64,000 nucleotides of DNA from Austwickia chelonae NBRC 105200 (GCF_000298175.1 NZ_BAGZ01000008.1:372001-436000), one strand, 5' to 3'; positions 1-11,825 are shown, counted from the first letter of the stretch. The notes: generated from the sequence alone by a model not told the origin. A program made the numbers and translations.

Positions 1-150
1 GGCAAAGTTGTTCGACCTACTCGTTCGGAGTGGGCCACCTACACAACTGTGGTCATCATCTTTGTCGTGGTGATTATGCTTTTCGTCTTCGGGATGGACA
101 CGCTCTTCACCAAGCTTGTCTTCTGGGTGTTTGCGGGTAATGATTCTTAG
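1..150 (+). CDS. secE: SecE, preprotein translocase subunit (3' part)
   Basis: The last 49 codons of an open frame that enters from the left edge and stops at TAG 148-150. It reads a short cytoplasmic stretch ([16 protein letters not shown]), one hydrophobic helix rich in I, V and F, then a short tail ending AGNDS. This matches the single-helix C-terminal domain of SecE, which clamps the two halves of SecY in the membrane. Location immediately before nusG is the usual bacterial order. The start lies outside the window. Confidence 0.93.
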   Translation, partial: GKVVRPTRSEWATYTTVVIIFVVVIMLFVFGMDTLFTKLVFWVFAGNDS

Positions 151-218
151 CTGTTTCTCCAGCTCTGTTACGACCCCGGCAGCTGCTGCCGGCCGCCAGC
201 ACAGGAAAGGTCATCGAC

Positions 219-986
219 GTGTCTGATCAGTGGACTTCCGACGTTTCGGAAGACCGGGCCGACCCCAACGGGGTCACCTCCGACGTCGAGGAGCCCGTTC
301 TCGCCCAGTCAGCTGCTGCGACCGAGGCTGCGGCCGAGGCGGAGACTGATTCTGCGAATCCTTCTGGCGAGCCCGAAGAGGGGCAGGCCATGGAAGAACT
401 GCGCGCCATGCTGCGTGGTCAAGCCGGTGACTGGTACGTGGTCCACAGCTATGCCGGTTACGAGAACAGGGTCAAGGCCAACCTTGAACAGCGCGCCCAG
501 TCTCTTAACATGGAGGATTACATCTTCCAGGTCGAGGTACCGATGGAACAGGTCACCGAGATCAAGAACGGTCAGAAGAAACTGGTACGCCGGGTACGTA
601 TGCCTGGTTACGTGCTCGTTCGGATGGACCTCACCGACGAGAGCTGGGGGACGGTTCGACACACCCCTGGAGTCACCGGCTTCGTTGGAAATGCCTACTC
701 TCCGGTTCCGCTGAGCCTGGATGAGGTCTTCTCGATGTTGGCGCCTTCGATCGAGGAAGAGCCCAAGGTCGGCGCGGCCAAGCCTGCGCCCAAGGTGATC
801 TCGGATGCGACTGCCGTGGACTTCGAGGTCGGGGAATCTGTCACTGTGATGGAAGGTCCTTTCGAGACGATGCCTGCGACGATCTCCGAGGTGATCCCGG
901 AGACGCAGAAGCTGAAGGTCTTGGTTTCCATCTTTGGGCGTGAGACCCCCGTGGAGCTTTCGTTCAATCAGGTCGCGAAGATCTAA
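219..986 (+). CDS. nusG: Transcription termination/antitermination factor NusG
   Basis: 255 residues. NusG binds RNA polymerase near the clamp and couples it to Rho or to ribosomal S10. Residues about 1-60 form an acidic Ala/Glu-rich extension typical of actinobacterial NusG. The NGN domain follows ([19 protein letters not shown], then [11 protein letters not shown] and TPGVTGFVG), and a KOW domain is at the C terminus ([19 protein letters not shown]). The GTG start at 219 has a purine-rich site (AGGAAAGG, 203-210). It lies 68 bases after secE, so the two are probably cotranscribed. Confidence 0.96.
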   Translation: MSDQWTSDVSEDRADPNGVTSDVEEPVLAQSAAATEAAAEAETDSANPSGEPEEGQAMEELRAMLRGQAGDWYVVHSYAGYENRVKANLEQRAQSLNMEDYIFQVEVPMEQVTEIKNGQKKLVRRVRMPGYVLVRMDLTDESWGTVRHTPGVTGFVGNAYSPVPLSLDEVFSMLAPSIEEEPKVGAAKPAPKVISDATAVDFEVGESVTVMEGPFETMPATISEVIPETQKLKVLVSIFGRETPVELSFNQVAKI

Positions 987-1083
987 TTTGGGACGAAGAG
1001 TAAAAGTGCGGTTCGCCGCGCGGTCATGCAACCAGGTCATCGCCCACGGCGTCGGCCTACGACACTGAGAAGGACAGATCGAT

Positions 1084-1512
1084 ATGCCTCCCAAGAAGAA
1101 GGTATCCGGTTACATCAAGCTGCAGATCCAGGCTGGTCAGGCTACTCCGGCGCCGCCGGTGGGTCCCGCACTGGGCCAGCACGGTGTCAACATCATGGAG
1201 TTCGTCAAGGCCTACAACGCTGCGACAGAAGCTCAGCGTGGAAGTGTGATCCCGGTTGAGATCACTGTCTACGAAGACCGCTCCTTCACCTTTGTCACCA
1301 AGACTCCCCCCGCTGCTGAGATGATCAAGAAGGCAGCCGGTATCGCGAAGGGGTCGGGAGAGCCCCACAAGAACAAGGTTGCGAACCTGACCCAGGACCA
1401 GGTTCGTGAGATTGCCCAGCAGAAGATGGTTGACTTGAACGCCAACGACATCGAGCAGGCCATGAAGATCATCGCCGGTACTGCGCGTTCTATGGGCGTC
1501 ACGGTCGAATGA
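1084..1512 (+). CDS. rplK: 50S ribosomal protein L11
   Basis: 142 residues, the normal L11 length. L11 binds the GTPase-associated region of 23S rRNA and is needed for factor-dependent GTP hydrolysis and the stringent response. The N-terminal domain ([20 protein letters not shown]) and the Pro-rich linker are followed by the rRNA-binding C-terminal domain ending [11 protein letters not shown]. The ATG has an AAGGA element about 9 bases upstream. It sits between nusG and rplA as usual. Confidence 0.97.
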   Translation: MPPKKKVSGYIKLQIQAGQATPAPPVGPALGQHGVNIMEFVKAYNAATEAQRGSVIPVEITVYEDRSFTFVTKTPPAAEMIKKAAGIAKGSGEPHKNKVANLTQDQVREIAQQKMVDLNANDIEQAMKIIAGTARSMGVTVE

Positions 1513-1519
1513 TCTTTCG

Positions 1520-1545
1520 GTGGTCCTCGGGTCTACGAGGACCAC
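1520..1545 (+). promoter_or_regulatory. Hairpin between rplK and rplA
   Basis: A perfect 10-bp inverted repeat, GTGGTCCTCG paired with CGAGGACCAC across a 6-base loop, lies 8 bases after the rplK stop. No T-run follows, so it may be a processing or pausing structure, or part of a regulatory leader for rplA, rather than a simple terminator. The 187-base gap is longer than expected for this gene pair. Confidence 0.45.
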
Positions 1546-1699
1546 ATCCAGGGTGACCCTGATGGCAGCCTTTACCGGGCCGTTCGGCAATGATCATCGG
1601 TTCCGATAAATGCTGGCCATCTGGGATCGCTCGCCATAGTGGGAGGGCAGCGCTAGCCCGCACCACGATTTCCTTTCGCAGTGATCTCAAGGAGAAGTC

Positions 1700-2419
1700 A
1701 TGAAGCGCAGCAAGTCCTACCGTGCAGCGGCAGAGAAGATCTCAGCTGATCGGCTGTATGCCCCGCTCGCGGCTGTGCGTCTCGCCCAGGAGACCAGCAC
1801 GACGAAGTACGACGCTACGGTCGAGGTTGCGCTCCGTTTGGGTGTCGACCCCCGCAAGGCTGACCAGATGGTTCGAGGCACGGTCAACTTGCCTCACGGT
1901 ACGGGTAAGACGGCCCGGGTGCTGGTGTTCGCCACCGGAGCGAACGCAGAGGCTGCTAAGGAAGCTGGAGCAGATTACGTCGGTTCTGACGAGCTGCTCA
2001 CCAAGATCCAGGGCGGTTGGTTGGATTTCGACGCGGTGGTTGCGACCCCGGATCTCATGGGTAAGGTCGGTCGCCTCGGCAAGGTGCTGGGCCCGCGCGG
2101 TCTGATGCCGAACCCGAAGACCGGCACGGTAACGATGGACGTCGCCAAAGCTGTGACTGATATCAAGGGCGGAAAGATCGAATTCCGCGTCGACAAGCAC
2201 AGCAACCTCCATTTCATCATTGGGAAGACGTCTTTCTCTGAGCAGTCTTTGGTCGAGAACTACGCTGCTGCGATGGAGGAGATCCTGCGGCTGAAGCCTT
2301 CTGCGAGCAAAGGCCGCTACATCATCAAAGCGACGATGTCGACGACGATGGGCCCGGGCATCCCCCTGGACTCGTCAAAGACCCGCAGCTTGATGGATGA
2401 GGACCAGGCGAACGGCTGA
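1700..2419 (+). CDS. rplA: 50S ribosomal protein L1
   Basis: 239 residues. L1 forms the mobile stalk near the E site and in many bacteria represses its own operon by binding mRNA. Recognisable segments are [20 protein letters not shown] near residue 45, the [15 protein letters not shown] signature near residue 132, and the C-terminal strand [16 protein letters not shown]. The ATG is preceded by CAAGGAGAAGTC, a strong ribosome binding site. A long hairpin follows the stop. Confidence 0.97.
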   Translation: MKRSKSYRAAAEKISADRLYAPLAAVRLAQETSTTKYDATVEVALRLGVDPRKADQMVRGTVNLPHGTGKTARVLVFATGANAEAAKEAGADYVGSDELLTKIQGGWLDFDAVVATPDLMGKVGRLGKVLGPRGLMPNPKTGTVTMDVAKAVTDIKGGKIEFRVDKHSNLHFIIGKTSFSEQSLVENYAAAMEEILRLKPSASKGRYIIKATMSTTMGPGIPLDSSKTRSLMDEDQANG

Positions 2420-2435
2420 AAGCTTTTTCCTGATT

Positions 2436-2480
2436 GTCGAGAGGCCTGCCTGTCAGCTGCTGACGGGCAGGCCTCTCGAC
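2436..2480 (+). terminator. Very stable hairpin after rplA
   Basis: Nearly perfect 45-base hairpin starting 16 bases after the rplA stop. GTCGAGAGGCCTGCC pairs with its complement at 2466-2480, and pairing continues inward (one T-G pair, then GTCAG/CTGAC) to a 3-base loop, about 21 bp in all. It lacks a U-tract, as is common for actinobacterial termination structures. Probably ends or processes the rplKA transcript. Confidence 0.7.
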
Positions 2481-2519
2481 TGCATAGGTCCAGGTTTTGT
2501 CTGTTCGATTTTGGCAATG

Positions 2520-2749
2520 GCCGGGTTGCCAGTAAACTTCTCGTTGACCCATGACCGCCGGTTGCTGCCTCTGTGGATTCGTTCCCTGGGTAGCCGAAGG
2601 CCCCTAAACATCGATTTAGGGCGTCCGGCGCAGGCCACGATTTATGAGAGTAAGCGTTCTAGAACGCTCTTTCAGGCTCCCGTGACCTGCGCCGGGAGCC
2701 TTTTTTCGTGGGGCTGATGGGTGCCGGCACACCAGGAGAAGGAGGCCCC
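2520..2749 (+). promoter_or_regulatory. Probable L10 leader of rplJL
   Basis: About 230 bases of leader before rplJ that code for nothing I recognise. It contains a perfect 16-base palindrome AGCGTTCTAGAACGCT (2653-2668), a pairing ATCGAT/TTTAGGG region near 2608-2620, and an attenuator-like hairpin. Its position and structure fit the known L10(L12)4-binding autoregulatory leader of rplJL operons. This is inference from position and structure; the consensus was not searched. Confidence 0.5.
2675..2706 (+). terminator. Attenuator-type intrinsic terminator before rplJ
   Basis: GGCTCCCG (2675-2682) pairs with CGGGAGCC (2693-2700) across a 10-base loop, followed directly by TTTTTT (2701-2706). 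This is a textbook intrinsic terminator, but it sits 43 bases upstream of the rplJ start. It is therefore best read as an attenuator in the L10 leader. Confidence 0.75.
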
Positions 2750-3364
2750 ATGGCAACGCCGCAGAAGCAGGCAGCCATCGCCGAGCTCAGGGACAAGTTC
2801 CGTGAGTCCGATGCGGCCGTTCTCACGGAGTACCGCGGTCTGACCGTGGCCCAGCTCAAGGAGCTGCGGAACTCGCTGCGTGAAAACGGAACGTACTCCG
2901 TGGTGAAGAACACGCTCACCGACATCGCTGCCAAGGAAGCCGGCGTCACGGCGTTCGAGGGCAAGATGACCGGGCCCTCCGCGATCGCCTTCATCACGGG
3001 CGACCCGGTGGAAGCCGCCAAGAGTCTGCGTGACTTCGCCAAGGCGAATCCTCTCCTCGTTATCAAGGGCGGTTACCTCGACGGTAAGTCGCTCTCGGCC
3101 GAGGAGATCAACAAGCTCGCGGACCTCGAGTCCCGCGAGGTGCTGCTGGCCAAGCTGGCAGGCGCCATGAAGGCGTCGCTTAGCCAGGCCGTTTACCTCT
3201 TTGCCGCACCGTTGTCGCAGGCAGCCCGCACTGTCGACGCATTGCGGGCCAAGGTCGAGGCTGAGGGACCTGTTTCCTCGGCCGCGGCAGGGGAGCAGGA
3301 CACCCCGGTCTCGGCAGACGCTGAGACCACCGCCGACGTCGCCGAGGGTGGCGACGCGAGCTGA
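2750..3364 (+). CDS. rplJ: 50S ribosomal protein L10
   Basis: 204 residues from the ATG at 2750, chosen over upstream starts because AGAAGGAGG (2737-2745) sits just before it and because family proteins begin near MATPQKQ. L10 is the base of the L7/L12 stalk. The rRNA-binding N-terminal domain includes [17 protein letters not shown]. The C-terminal helix that binds L7/L12 dimers is followed by an acidic, Ala-rich tail of about 35 residues. It is paired with rplL, 66 bases downstream. Confidence 0.96.
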   Translation: MATPQKQAAIAELRDKFRESDAAVLTEYRGLTVAQLKELRNSLRENGTYSVVKNTLTDIAAKEAGVTAFEGKMTGPSAIAFITGDPVEAAKSLRDFAKANPLLVIKGGYLDGKSLSAEEINKLADLESREVLLAKLAGAMKASLSQAVYLFAAPLSQAARTVDALRAKVEAEGPVSSAAAGEQDTPVSADAETTADVAEGGDAS

Positions 3365-3430
3365 ACCCAATCGGGTAGCAGTTCATTCCACACATAGCCA
3401 CTCACGGCAGAAGCAAGGAAGGAAGCCATC

Positions 3431-3820
3431 ATGGCCAAGCTCAGCACTGAAGAGCTCCTCGACGCGTTCAAGGAGATGACCCTGATCGAGCTCTCTGAGT
3501 TCGTTAAGGCCTTCGAGGAGACCTTCGAGGTTACCGCCGCCGCTCCGATGGCGATGGCAATGGCTCCCGCTGCGGGGGGCGACGCCGGCGCCGCTGCGGA
3601 GGAGGAGAAGGATGAGTTCGACGTTATCCTGACCGCCGCTGGCGACAAGAAGATCCAGGTGATCAAGGAGGTGCGCGCCCTGACGAGCCTCGGCCTGAAG
3701 GAGGCCAAGGACCTCGTTGACGGTGCGCCGAAGCCGGTCCTGGAGAAGGTCGACAAGGACGCTGCGGAAAAGGCTAAGGCTGCACTCGAGGGCGCTGGCG
3801 CTTCCGTCGAGCTCAAGTGA
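3431..3820 (+). CDS. rplL: 50S ribosomal protein L7/L12
   Basis: 129 residues. Multicopy stalk protein that recruits translational GTPases. The N-terminal dimerisation helix pair ([20 protein letters not shown]) is followed by an Ala/Gly/Met hinge (about residues 37-56). The C-terminal factor-binding domain contains [20 protein letters not shown] and ends GAGASVELK. The start has a GGAAGGAAG site. A perfect terminator hairpin closes the unit. Confidence 0.97.
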   Translation: MAKLSTEELLDAFKEMTLIELSEFVKAFEETFEVTAAAPMAMAMAPAAGGDAGAAAEEEKDEFDVILTAAGDKKIQVIKEVRALTSLGLKEAKDLVDGAPKPVLEKVDKDAAEKAKAALEGAGASVELK

Positions 3821-3888
3821 TCGCAGCCCCGTAGAAGCGGGGCAGTGTGCGGTGTTCGCTTTATCTGTGAACACTGGATTGTGATATC

Positions 3889-3928
3889 AAAGGCGGGCCA
3901 GCTCTCTTGCGAGAGCTGGCCCGCCTTT
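3889..3928 (+). terminator. Terminator after rplL
   Basis: Perfect 40-base inverted repeat, AAAGGCGGGCCAGCTCTC paired with its complement around a short TTGC loop, ending in CTTTGGTTTGG. The A-run/T-run flanks allow function in either direction. It lies about 70 bases after the rplL stop. Confidence 0.85.
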
Positions 3929-4070
3929 GGTTTGGACCTTGACGTCTGACCAACTGCAGTGCATTCTCGTGAGCACGGTGAGCTTGCACTCGTCTGCCGG
4001 GTCAGGGTTCATGGTGTAGAAGGCTTGGCGTCCTATGGCGGCCGTCGGGATCGGATGCCTGTGAATGGAT

Positions 4071-4099
4071 TAGACTTGCAGCTTCTGTATCGGTATGCT
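4071..4099 (+). promoter_or_regulatory. Candidate rpoBC promoter
   Basis: In the 344-base gap before rpoB, TAGACT (4071-4076) and TATGCT (4094-4099) are separated by 17 bases and each match the housekeeping sigma consensus at four of six positions. The rest of this gap (3929-4272) shows no gene. The predicted start would leave a leader of about 165 bases. This is a weak call from motif reading only. Confidence 0.3.
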
Positions 4100-4272
4100 G
4101 TTGATTTGCGCTGCCCATTTCTATATGGTTGACGATGCGCATGTGATCCTGCGACCGGTTTAGGTAAGAACCTCGAGCAGTGGCTTATGCCAGGTCGGGG
4201 CAGGTTCACATGGTGTGTCGGGGTGAGCGTGGAAACCGCCTATCGTGACAAAGGCCCGTGGAAGGACCCTCC

Positions 4273-7200
4273 TTGGCTGCCTCGCGCATTGCGAACCAGA
4301 AGATGTCCACCGCACTCACCGCTTCCGGCCGGGTGTCGTTCGCCAAGATCCGTGAGCCGCTCGAGGTCCCTGACCTCTTGGCCCTGCAGACCGAGAGCTT
4401 TGACTGGCTACTCGGGAACGAGCGCTGGCAGGCACGTGTCGAGGACGCGATCGAAGCTGGCCGTAACGACGTGCCTGAGCGTTCTGGACTGGAGGAGATC
4501 TTCGAGGAGATCTCCCCGATCGAAGACTTTGCCGGATCGATGTCCCTGTCCTTCCGGGATCACCGGTTCGAGGAGCAGAAGTACTCCATCGAGGAGTGCA
4601 AAGAGCGCGACATGACCTACAGTGCGCCCTTGTTCGTCACCGCTGAGTTCATGAACAACAACACCGGCGAGATCAAGAGCCAGACGGTGTTCATGGGCGA
4701 CTTCCCTCTCATGACAGATCGGGGGACCTTTGTGATCAACGGCACCGAGCGTGTCGTGGTCAGCCAGCTGGTGCGTAGCCCCGGCGTCTATTTCGAACAG
4801 TCCGTCGACAAGACGTCTGACAAAGACATCTTCTCTGCGAAGGTCATTCCTAGCAGAGGCGCTTGGCTGGAGTTCGAGATCGATAAGCGCGACATGGTCG
4901 GCGTGCGCGTGGACCGGAAGCGGAAGCAGTCGGTTACGGTCCTCCTGAAGGCGCTTGGCTGGACGGACGCTCAGATCTTGGAGACCTTCGGGGAGTACGA
5001 GTCGATGCGACTCACCCTGGAGAAAGATCACACAGCGGGTCAGGACGAAGCGCTGCTCGACATCTACCGAAAGCTGCGGCCGGGAGAGCCTCCGACGCGT
5101 GAGGCTGCTCAAGCGCTCTTGGACAATCTCTACTTCAATCCAAAACGCTACGACTTGGCCAAGGTCGGCCGGTACAAGCTCAGCAAAAAACTCGGGATTG
5201 ATGCAGACCTTTCTTCATCCACCCTGACCGTGGACGACGTTGTGGCCACTATCCGCTACCTCGTGGCGTTGCATGCTGGGGAAACCTCTCTCAAGGGAAT
5301 CCGGCACGGTGCCGAAGTTGACGTCCGCGTTGAAGTCGACGACATCGATCACTTCGGCAACCGTCGTCTACGTAACGTCGGTGAACTGATTCAAAACCAG
5401 GTCCGCACCGGTTTGTCCCGCATGGAGCGGGTCGTACGTGAGCGTATGACCACCCAGGACGTTGAGGCGATCACACCGCAGACCCTGATCAACATCCGGC
5501 CGGTCGTCGCTTCCATCAAGGAATTCTTCGGTACCAGCCAGCTGTCGCAGTTCATGGACCAGAACAACCCTCTGGCCGGACTGACCCATAAACGCCGACT
5601 CTCAGCATTGGGTCCTGGCGGTCTTTCACGTGACCGTGCTGGTATGGAAGTTCGTGACGTCCACTCCTCGCACTACGGACGCATGTGCCCGATTGAGACG
5701 CCTGAAGGCCCGAACATCGGTCTGATCGGGTCGCTCGCTTCCTACGGGCGGATCAACCCCTTCGGGTTCATCGAGACGCCCTATCGCAAGGTCGTCGAGG
5801 GTCAGGTCAGCGATGAGGTGCATTACTTGTCTGCCGACGAGGAGGACGAGTTTGTCATCGCGCAGGCGAATGCGCCTCTCACCGAGGACGGGCATTTCGC
5901 TGAAGAGCGTGTCCTTGTTCGGACCAAGGGTGGAGAAGCAATCGACGTTCCTGGTGGGGAAGTCGATTACATGGATGTCTCCGCGCGTCAGATGGTCTCT
6001 GCTGCGACTGCCCTGATTCCCTTCCTCGAGCACGACGATGCAAACCGTGCCCTGATGGGTGCGAACATGCAGCGTCAGGCAGTGCCATTGGTCCGCAGCG
6101 AGGCGCCACTGGTCGGTACGGGTATGGAATTCCGTGCAGCTCTCGACTCTGGGGACGTCGTCCGTGTGAAGCAGGGCTGTGTGGTCGAGTCTGTTGCCGC
6201 CGACATGGTGACGGTCGCCAACGACGACGGGTCACATCAGACCTACCGGATCGCGAAGTTCATGCGTTCCAACCAGGGAACCTGCTACAACCAGCGTGTG
6301 GTGGTGAGCGAAGGGCAGCGGCTCGAAGCGGGTGCCGTTGTCGCCGACGGGCCGGCGACCGACGGTGGTGAGATGAGCCTGGGCCGAAACCTCCTTGTGG
6401 CGTTCATGCCGTGGGAGGGGCTCAATTATGAAGATGCCATCATTCTTTCTCAGCGCTTGGTGCAGGACGATGTCCTCTCCTCAATTCATATCGAAGAACA
6501 CGAGATTGATGCTCGTGACACGAAACTGGGACCGGAGGAAATTACTCGCGACATTCCGAATGTCTCAGAGGATGTTCTGGCGGACCTCGACGAACGCGGC
6601 ATCATCCGGATCGGCGCCGAGGTCCGAGACGGGGACTTGCTCGTCGGTAAGGTCACGCCCAAGGGAGAGACCGAGCTGACTCCGGAAGAACGCCTGTTGC
6701 GCGCCATCTTCGGTGAGAAGGCGCGGGAGGTGCGAGACACCTCGTTGAAGGTGCCTCACGGAGAAACCGGGACAGTCATCCACGTCAAGGTCTTCGACCG
6801 GGAAGATGGAGACGAACTCCCCCCGGGTGTCAACCAGTTGGTGCGTGTCTATGTGGCGAACCGCCGCAAGATCACCGACGGTGACAAGCTTGCAGGTCGA
6901 CACGGGAACAAGGGTGTCATCTCCAAGATCGTCCCGGTGGAGGACATGCCCTTCTTGGAAGACGGGACTTCGGTCGATGTGATCCTGAACCCGCTCGGTG
7001 TTCCCGGCCGAATGAACATCGGTCAGGTCATGGAGCTTCACCTGGGTTGGGCTGCCAGCCGAGGCTGGAAGATCGAGGGTGAGCCCGAATGGGCGATGAA
7101 CATTGCGGACGAGGTCCGTGAGGTTGCGCCCGGAACCCGGGTCGCCACCCCTGTGTTCGACGGCGCCCGCGAAGACGAAATCACCGGTCTGCTCGACTCG

Positions 7201-7758
7201 ACACTGCCTACCCGCGACGGGGTCCGGCTTATCGGAGCCTCTGGTAAAGCCCGATTGTTCGACGGGCGTTCGGGAGAACCTTTCCCTGCTCCGATCTCGG
7301 TCGGTTACATGTACATCTTGAAGCTGCACCACTTGGTCGACGACAAGATCCACGCACGCAGCACTGGCCCCTACTCGATGATCACTCAACAGCCTCTCGG
7401 AGGAAAGGCCCAGTTCGGTGGGCAGCGGTTCGGTGAGATGGAAGTGTGGGCGCTGGAGGCTTATGGAGCTGCTTATGCCCTGCAGGAGCTCCTGACGATC
7501 AAGTCTGATGACGTGACCGGCCGTGTGAAGGTCTACGAGGCCATTGTCAAGGGTGAGAATATTCCTGAACCCGGTATTCCCGAGTCGTTCAAGGTTCTGA
7601 TCAAGGAGATGCAGAGCCTCTGCCTTAACGTGGAGGTTCTCTCGTCCGACGGCTCGCATATTGACCTGCGCGAGCCTGACCAGGAGGTTTTCCGGGCTGC
7701 TGAAGAGCTCGGTATCGACCTGTCTAGGCGTGAACCGAGCAGCGTCGAAGAGGTATAG
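4273..7758 (+). CDS. rpoB: DNA-directed RNA polymerase beta subunit
   Basis: 1161 residues from a TTG start at 4273. I prefer it because GGAAGGA lies 6 bases upstream and actinobacterial RpoB begins near LAASR. GTG 4258 and ATG 4303 are alternatives. The beta subunit forms half of the catalytic cleft. The rifampicin pocket reads [20 protein letters not shown] with the usual D, H and S residues, so no classical resistance change is seen. The [12 protein letters not shown] and C-terminal [19 protein letters not shown] signatures are present. It is followed by rpoC. Confidence 0.98.
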   Translation: MAASRIANQKMSTALTASGRVSFAKIREPLEVPDLLALQTESFDWLLGNERWQARVEDAIEAGRNDVPERSGLEEIFEEISPIEDFAGSMSLSFRDHRFEEQKYSIEECKERDMTYSAPLFVTAEFMNNNTGEIKSQTVFMGDFPLMTDRGTFVINGTERVVVSQLVRSPGVYFEQSVDKTSDKDIFSAKVIPSRGAWLEFEIDKRDMVGVRVDRKRKQSVTVLLKALGWTDAQILETFGEYESMRLTLEKDHTAGQDEALLDIYRKLRPGEPPTREAAQALLDNLYFNPKRYDLAKVGRYKLSKKLGIDADLSSSTLTVDDVVATIRYLVALHAGETSLKGIRHGAEVDVRVEVDDIDHFGNRRLRNVGELIQNQVRTGLSRMERVVRERMTTQDVEAITPQTLINIRPVVASIKEFFGTSQLSQFMDQNNPLAGLTHKRRLSALGPGGLSRDRAGMEVRDVHSSHYGRMCPIETPEGPNIGLIGSLASYGRINPFGFIETPYRKVVEGQVSDEVHYLSADEEDEFVIAQANAPLTEDGHFAEERVLVRTKGGEAIDVPGGEVDYMDVSARQMVSAATALIPFLEHDDANRALMGANMQRQAVPLVRSEAPLVGTGMEFRAALDSGDVVRVKQGCVVESVAADMVTVANDDGSHQTYRIAKFMRSNQGTCYNQRVVVSEGQRLEAGAVVADGPATDGGEMSLGRNLLVAFMPWEGLNYEDAIILSQRLVQDDVLSSIHIEEHEIDARDTKLGPEEITRDIPNVSEDVLADLDERGIIRIGAEVRDGDLLVGKVTPKGETELTPEERLLRAIFGEKAREVRDTSLKVPHGETGTVIHVKVFDREDGDELPPGVNQLVRVYVANRRKITDGDKLAGRHGNKGVISKIVPVEDMPFLEDGTSVDVILNPLGVPGRMNIGQVMELHLGWAASRGWKIEGEPEWAMNIADEVREVAPGTRVATPVFDGAREDEITGLLDSTLPTRDGVRLIGASGKARLFDGRSGEPFPAPISVGYMYILKLHHLVDDKIHARSTGPYSMITQQPLGGKAQFGGQRFGEMEVWALEAYGAAYALQELLTIKSDDVTGRVKVYEAIVKGENIPEPGIPESFKVLIKEMQSLCLNVEVLSSDGSHIDLREPDQEVFRAAEELGIDLSRREPSSVEEV

Positions 7759-7934
7759 GGCTGTTGCCCTCGCGTCCCGCTGCGGTCGGAAGCCTCGGCT
7801 GCCGACCGCAGCCAGGGGACCCGGAATGCCATCCGGAACCCCGGAATGTGGAGGACTTGCGCAGCTGATGCTGAGCAGCTCTTCACCACTAAGACATCTA
7901 GACGAACTTACGGAACGTAAGCGAGGAGCACTAA

Positions 7935-10900
7935 GTGCTGGACGTTAACTTCTTCGACGAGTTGCGCATCGGGCTGGCAAGCGCAGACGACATCCGGGCC
8001 TGGAGCCACGGCGAGGTCAAGAAGCCGGAAACCATCAACTACCGCACTCTGAAGCCGGAGAAGGACGGTCTCTTCTGCGAGAAGATCTTCGGTCCGACCC
8101 GCGACTGGGAATGCTATTGCGGTAAGTACAAGCGAGTTCGCTTCAAGGGCATCATCTGCGAACGTTGCGGAGTTGAGGTGACTCGCTCAGGTGTCCGTCG
8201 TGAGCGGATGGGGCACATCGAGCTCGCTGCGCCGGTAACTCACATCTGGTACTTCAAGGGTGTACCGAGTCGTCTGGGCTACTTGCTCGACCTGGCGCCG
8301 AAGGACCTGGAAAAGGTCATCTACTTCGCGGCCTACATGATTACGTCGGTCGACGAGGAAGGGCGGCACCGGGACCTTCCTAGCCTTGAGGCACAGCTGC
8401 AGTCCGAGAAGAAGGTCATCGAGAATCAGCGCGACGCTGATATCGAGAACCGTGCTCGGAAATTGGAGAGCGACCTCGCGGAACTGGAAGCAGAGGGCGC
8501 AAAGGGCGATGTCCGCAGGAAGGTCCGCGAAGGCGCAGAACGGGAGATGAATAATCTCCGGAAGCGTGCGGATGCTCAGGTCGAGCGGCTCGAACAGGTG
8601 TGGGACAGGTTCAAGAACCTCAAGGTTCAGGACCTGGAAGGGGATGAAATCCTCTACCGCGAGATGCGTGACCGTTACGGGATGTATTTCGAAGGTGGGA
8701 TGGGAGCCGCAGCACTCCAGAAGCGGCTGGAGACCTTCGACCTCGAACTTGAGGCGCAGCTGCTGCGAGAGATCATCGCCACTGGTAAAGGGCAGCGTAA
8801 GACCAGGGCCCTGAAGCGCCTTCGAGTGGTCACCGCTTTCCAGACGACAGGCAATTCCCCGGTGTCCATGGTGCTCGACTGCGTTCCGGTGATTCCTCCG
8901 GATCTGCGCCCCATGGTTCAGCTTGATGGTGGGCGTTTCGCCACCTCGGACTTGAACGATCTGTACCGGCGCGTCATCAACCGGAACAACCGCCTCAAGC
9001 GTCTTCTGGATCTCGGTGCTCCTGAGATCATCGTGAATAACGAGAAGCGGATGTTGCAGGAAGCTGTTGACGCGCTCTTCGACAACGGGCGTCGTGGACG
9101 ACCGGTGACTGGGCCCGGTAACAGGCCGTTGAAGTCCTTGTCTGACATGCTCAAGGGGAAGCAGGGACGTTTCCGTCAGAACCTGCTCGGTAAGCGCGTG
9201 GACTACTCGGGCCGGTCCGTCATCGTGGTTGGTCCTCAGCTGAAACTGCATCAGTGTGGCCTTCCCAAGCAGATGGCCCTGGAACTGTTCAAACCATTCG
9301 TGATGAAGCGACTGGTCGACCTCGACCACGCGCAGAACATCAAGAGTGCCAAACGCATGGTCGAGCGTGCCCGCCCTGTTGTGTGGGACGTTCTCGAAGA
9401 GGTCATCACCGAGCATCCGGTGCTCCTCAACCGGGCGCCCACCTTGCACCGTCTGGGTATTCAGGCGTTCGAACCGCAGCTAGTCGAAGGAAAAGCAGTC
9501 CAGATCCACCCCTTGGTCTGCTCTGCGTTCAACGCGGACTTCGACGGCGACCAGATGGCTGTTCACGTGCCTCTCTCTTCCGAGGCACAAGCCGAAGCGC
9601 GCATTCTCATGTTGTCCAGCAACAACATCCTCAAGCCTGCAGACGGACGTCCGGTCACCATGCCTACCCAGGACATGATCATCGGACTTTTCCACTTGAC
9701 CTGTGAGGTTCCTGAAGGCAAGGGGGCCGGACGCGCATTCCGCACGGAATCCGAGGCCAGGATGGCCTTTGACGCAGGTGAGTTGGAGATCGGCTCGCCA
9801 ATTACTTTGCGCGTGGTCGACACGGTGCCGCCGGCTGATGCTCAACTTGCCGAGGGTACCGAGGTAGACGAAGACGGTCGTGTGGCCAACCTGACCTTGA
9901 AGACGACTCTGGGACGTGCGATCTTCAACCGGACTCTTCCCCTCGATTACCCGTTCGTGGACGCGCCGGTTGACAAGAAGCGGTTGTCGACGATCGTGAA
10001 TGACCTCGCTGAGCGTTACAGCAAGGTGCAGGTCGCAGCCAGCCTGGATGCCCTTAAAGAGACCGGTTTCCACTGGGCGACCCGTTCCGGCACCACGGTT
10101 TCTGTTTCGGACGTGGTGACGCCCCCACGCAAGGGAGAAATCCTTGCTGGCTACGAGGCCAAGGCCGAGAAGGTCCAAGTTCAGTACGAACGTGGTTTGA
10201 TCACTGATGATGAGCGTCGTCAAGAGCTGATCGAGATCTGGACTCAGGCCACCAATGAGGTTGCCAAGGAGATGGAAACCAACCTTCCCCGGACCAACCC
10301 GATCTTCCGGATGGTGTCGTCGGGTGCTCGTGGTAACTGGATGCAGCTGAGGCAGATCGCCGGTATGCGAGGTTTGGTGTCTAACCCGAAGGGCGACATC
10401 ATCCCGCGTCCGATTAAGTCGAATTTCCGCGAGGGTCTTTCTGTTCTCGAATTCTTTATCTCGACTCACGGTGCGCGTAAGGGCCTGGCCGATACTGCTT
10501 TGCGTACGGCTGACTCGGGTTATCTGACCCGTCGTCTGGTGGATGTGTCGCAGGACGTGATCATTCGTGAGGACGACTGCGGAACCGAGCGTGGTCTGGC
10601 TATGCCAATCGCTGTTAAGAATGCTGATGGCACGCTGTCCATCCATGACGACGTCGAGACTAGCGTCTATGCGCGGACTCTCGCCGAGGACATTGTTGAC
10701 GCGGACGGCGTGGTTCTGGCCGAGGCCGGTATTGACCTCGGTGACGTAGTGATCGCAGAACTGATTGCTGCCGGCGTGGAGAAGGTTAAGGTTCGTTCGG
10801 TCCTGACCTGCGACAGCCATGTCGGAACCTGTGCTCGGTGCTATGGCAGGAGCTTGGCAACCGGCAAGCTGGTCGATATCGGCGAAGCGGTTGGTATCAT

Positions 10901-11825
10901 CGCGGCGCAGTCCATCGGTGAGCCCGGCACCCAGCTGACCATGCGTACCTTCCACACCGGTGGTGTCGCCGGTGATGACATCACGCAGGGCCTTCCTCGT
11001 GTGGTCGAGCTCTTTGAAGCACGTACTCCGAAGGGTGTGGCCCCCATCGCCGAGGCGAACGGCCGTATTCAGATCGAGGAGACTGATAAGGCACGTCGGA
11101 TCCTGTTGACGCCGGATGACGGTTCAGAGCAGCACGCCTATCCGGTAAGTAAGCGAGCTCGTCTCCTGGTGAGCGATGACGAACATGTCGTGGTAGGGAC
11201 TAAGCTGGTGCAAGGAGCTGTGGATCCGAAACAGGTCTTGCGTATACAAGGCCCCCGCGCGGTTCAAATGCACCTGGTGGACGAGGTCCAGAACGTCTAC
11301 CGTCAACAGGGCGTGTCGATCCACGACAAACACATCGAAGTCATCGTTCGGCAGATGCTGCGCAGGGTCACCATCATCGAGGCTGGCGATGCAGAACTGT
11401 TGCCGGGTTCGATGGCTGAGCGTGGGGCCTTCGAAACAGAGAACCGGCGTGTGGTGGCAGAAGGTGGCCGGCCAGCTTCAGGTCGTCCTGAACTGATGGG
11501 TATCACCAAGGCTTCGCTGGCGACTGACAGCTGGCTGTCCGCTGCTTCCTTCCAGGAGACGACCCGGGTGCTTACCGATGCCGCTATTCACGGTAAGAGC
11601 GATCCGCTGTTGGGTCTGAAGGAGAACGTGATTCTCGGTAAGCTGATCCCCGCTGGTACGGGCCTTCCCCGTTATCGCAACGTCAAGGTTGAGCCGACGG
11701 AAGAGGCGAAGGCTGAGATGTACGCGATGCCTGACTACCAGCAGTATGACTACCCGGTCTTCGGTCCGGGAACTGGTGAGGCCGTCCGGTTGGATGACGC
11801 TTCACTGGGACTGGACAGGGACTGA
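7935..11825 (+). CDS. rpoC: DNA-directed RNA polymerase beta' subunit
   Basis: 1296 residues, GTG start with GCGAGGAGC upstream. Provides the catalytic Mg2+ site: [16 protein letters not shown] is intact. The N-terminal zinc site ([20 protein letters not shown]) and the second zinc site near residue 960 ([13 protein letters not shown]) are both present, as is the trigger-loop region [16 protein letters not shown]. The 176-base gap from rpoB contains no gene. Full length for Actinobacteria. Confidence 0.98.
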   Translation: MLDVNFFDELRIGLASADDIRAWSHGEVKKPETINYRTLKPEKDGLFCEKIFGPTRDWECYCGKYKRVRFKGIICERCGVEVTRSGVRRERMGHIELAAPVTHIWYFKGVPSRLGYLLDLAPKDLEKVIYFAAYMITSVDEEGRHRDLPSLEAQLQSEKKVIENQRDADIENRARKLESDLAELEAEGAKGDVRRKVREGAEREMNNLRKRADAQVERLEQVWDRFKNLKVQDLEGDEILYREMRDRYGMYFEGGMGAAALQKRLETFDLELEAQLLREIIATGKGQRKTRALKRLRVVTAFQTTGNSPVSMVLDCVPVIPPDLRPMVQLDGGRFATSDLNDLYRRVINRNNRLKRLLDLGAPEIIVNNEKRMLQEAVDALFDNGRRGRPVTGPGNRPLKSLSDMLKGKQGRFRQNLLGKRVDYSGRSVIVVGPQLKLHQCGLPKQMALELFKPFVMKRLVDLDHAQNIKSAKRMVERARPVVWDVLEEVITEHPVLLNRAPTLHRLGIQAFEPQLVEGKAVQIHPLVCSAFNADFDGDQMAVHVPLSSEAQAEARILMLSSNNILKPADGRPVTMPTQDMIIGLFHLTCEVPEGKGAGRAFRTESEARMAFDAGELEIGSPITLRVVDTVPPADAQLAEGTEVDEDGRVANLTLKTTLGRAIFNRTLPLDYPFVDAPVDKKRLSTIVNDLAERYSKVQVAASLDALKETGFHWATRSGTTVSVSDVVTPPRKGEILAGYEAKAEKVQVQYERGLITDDERRQELIEIWTQATNEVAKEMETNLPRTNPIFRMVSSGARGNWMQLRQIAGMRGLVSNPKGDIIPRPIKSNFREGLSVLEFFISTHGARKGLADTALRTADSGYLTRRLVDVSQDVIIREDDCGTERGLAMPIAVKNADGTLSIHDDVETSVYARTLAEDIVDADGVVLAEAGIDLGDVVIAELIAAGVEKVKVRSVLTCDSHVGTCARCYGRSLATGKLVDIGEAVGIIAAQSIGEPGTQLTMRTFHTGGVAGDDITQGLPRVVELFEARTPKGVAPIAEANGRIQIEETDKARRILLTPDDGSEQHAYPVSKRARLLVSDDEHVVVGTKLVQGAVDPKQVLRIQGPRAVQMHLVDEVQNVYRQQGVSIHDKHIEVIVRQMLRRVTIIEAGDAELLPGSMAERGAFETENRRVVAEGGRPASGRPELMGITKASLATDSWLSAASFQETTRVLTDAAIHGKSDPLLGLKENVILGKLIPAGTGLPRYRNVKVEPTEEAKAEMYAMPDYQQYDYPVFGPGTGEAVRLDDASLGLDRD

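Noticed and set aside
5500-5640. Possible rifampicin-resistance change in rpoB
   Set aside because: The D, H and S residues of the rifampicin pocket are all wild type.
9480-10955. Minus-strand 491-codon frame within rpoC
   Set aside because: Antisense to conserved catalytic segments of rpoC and without recognisable domains.
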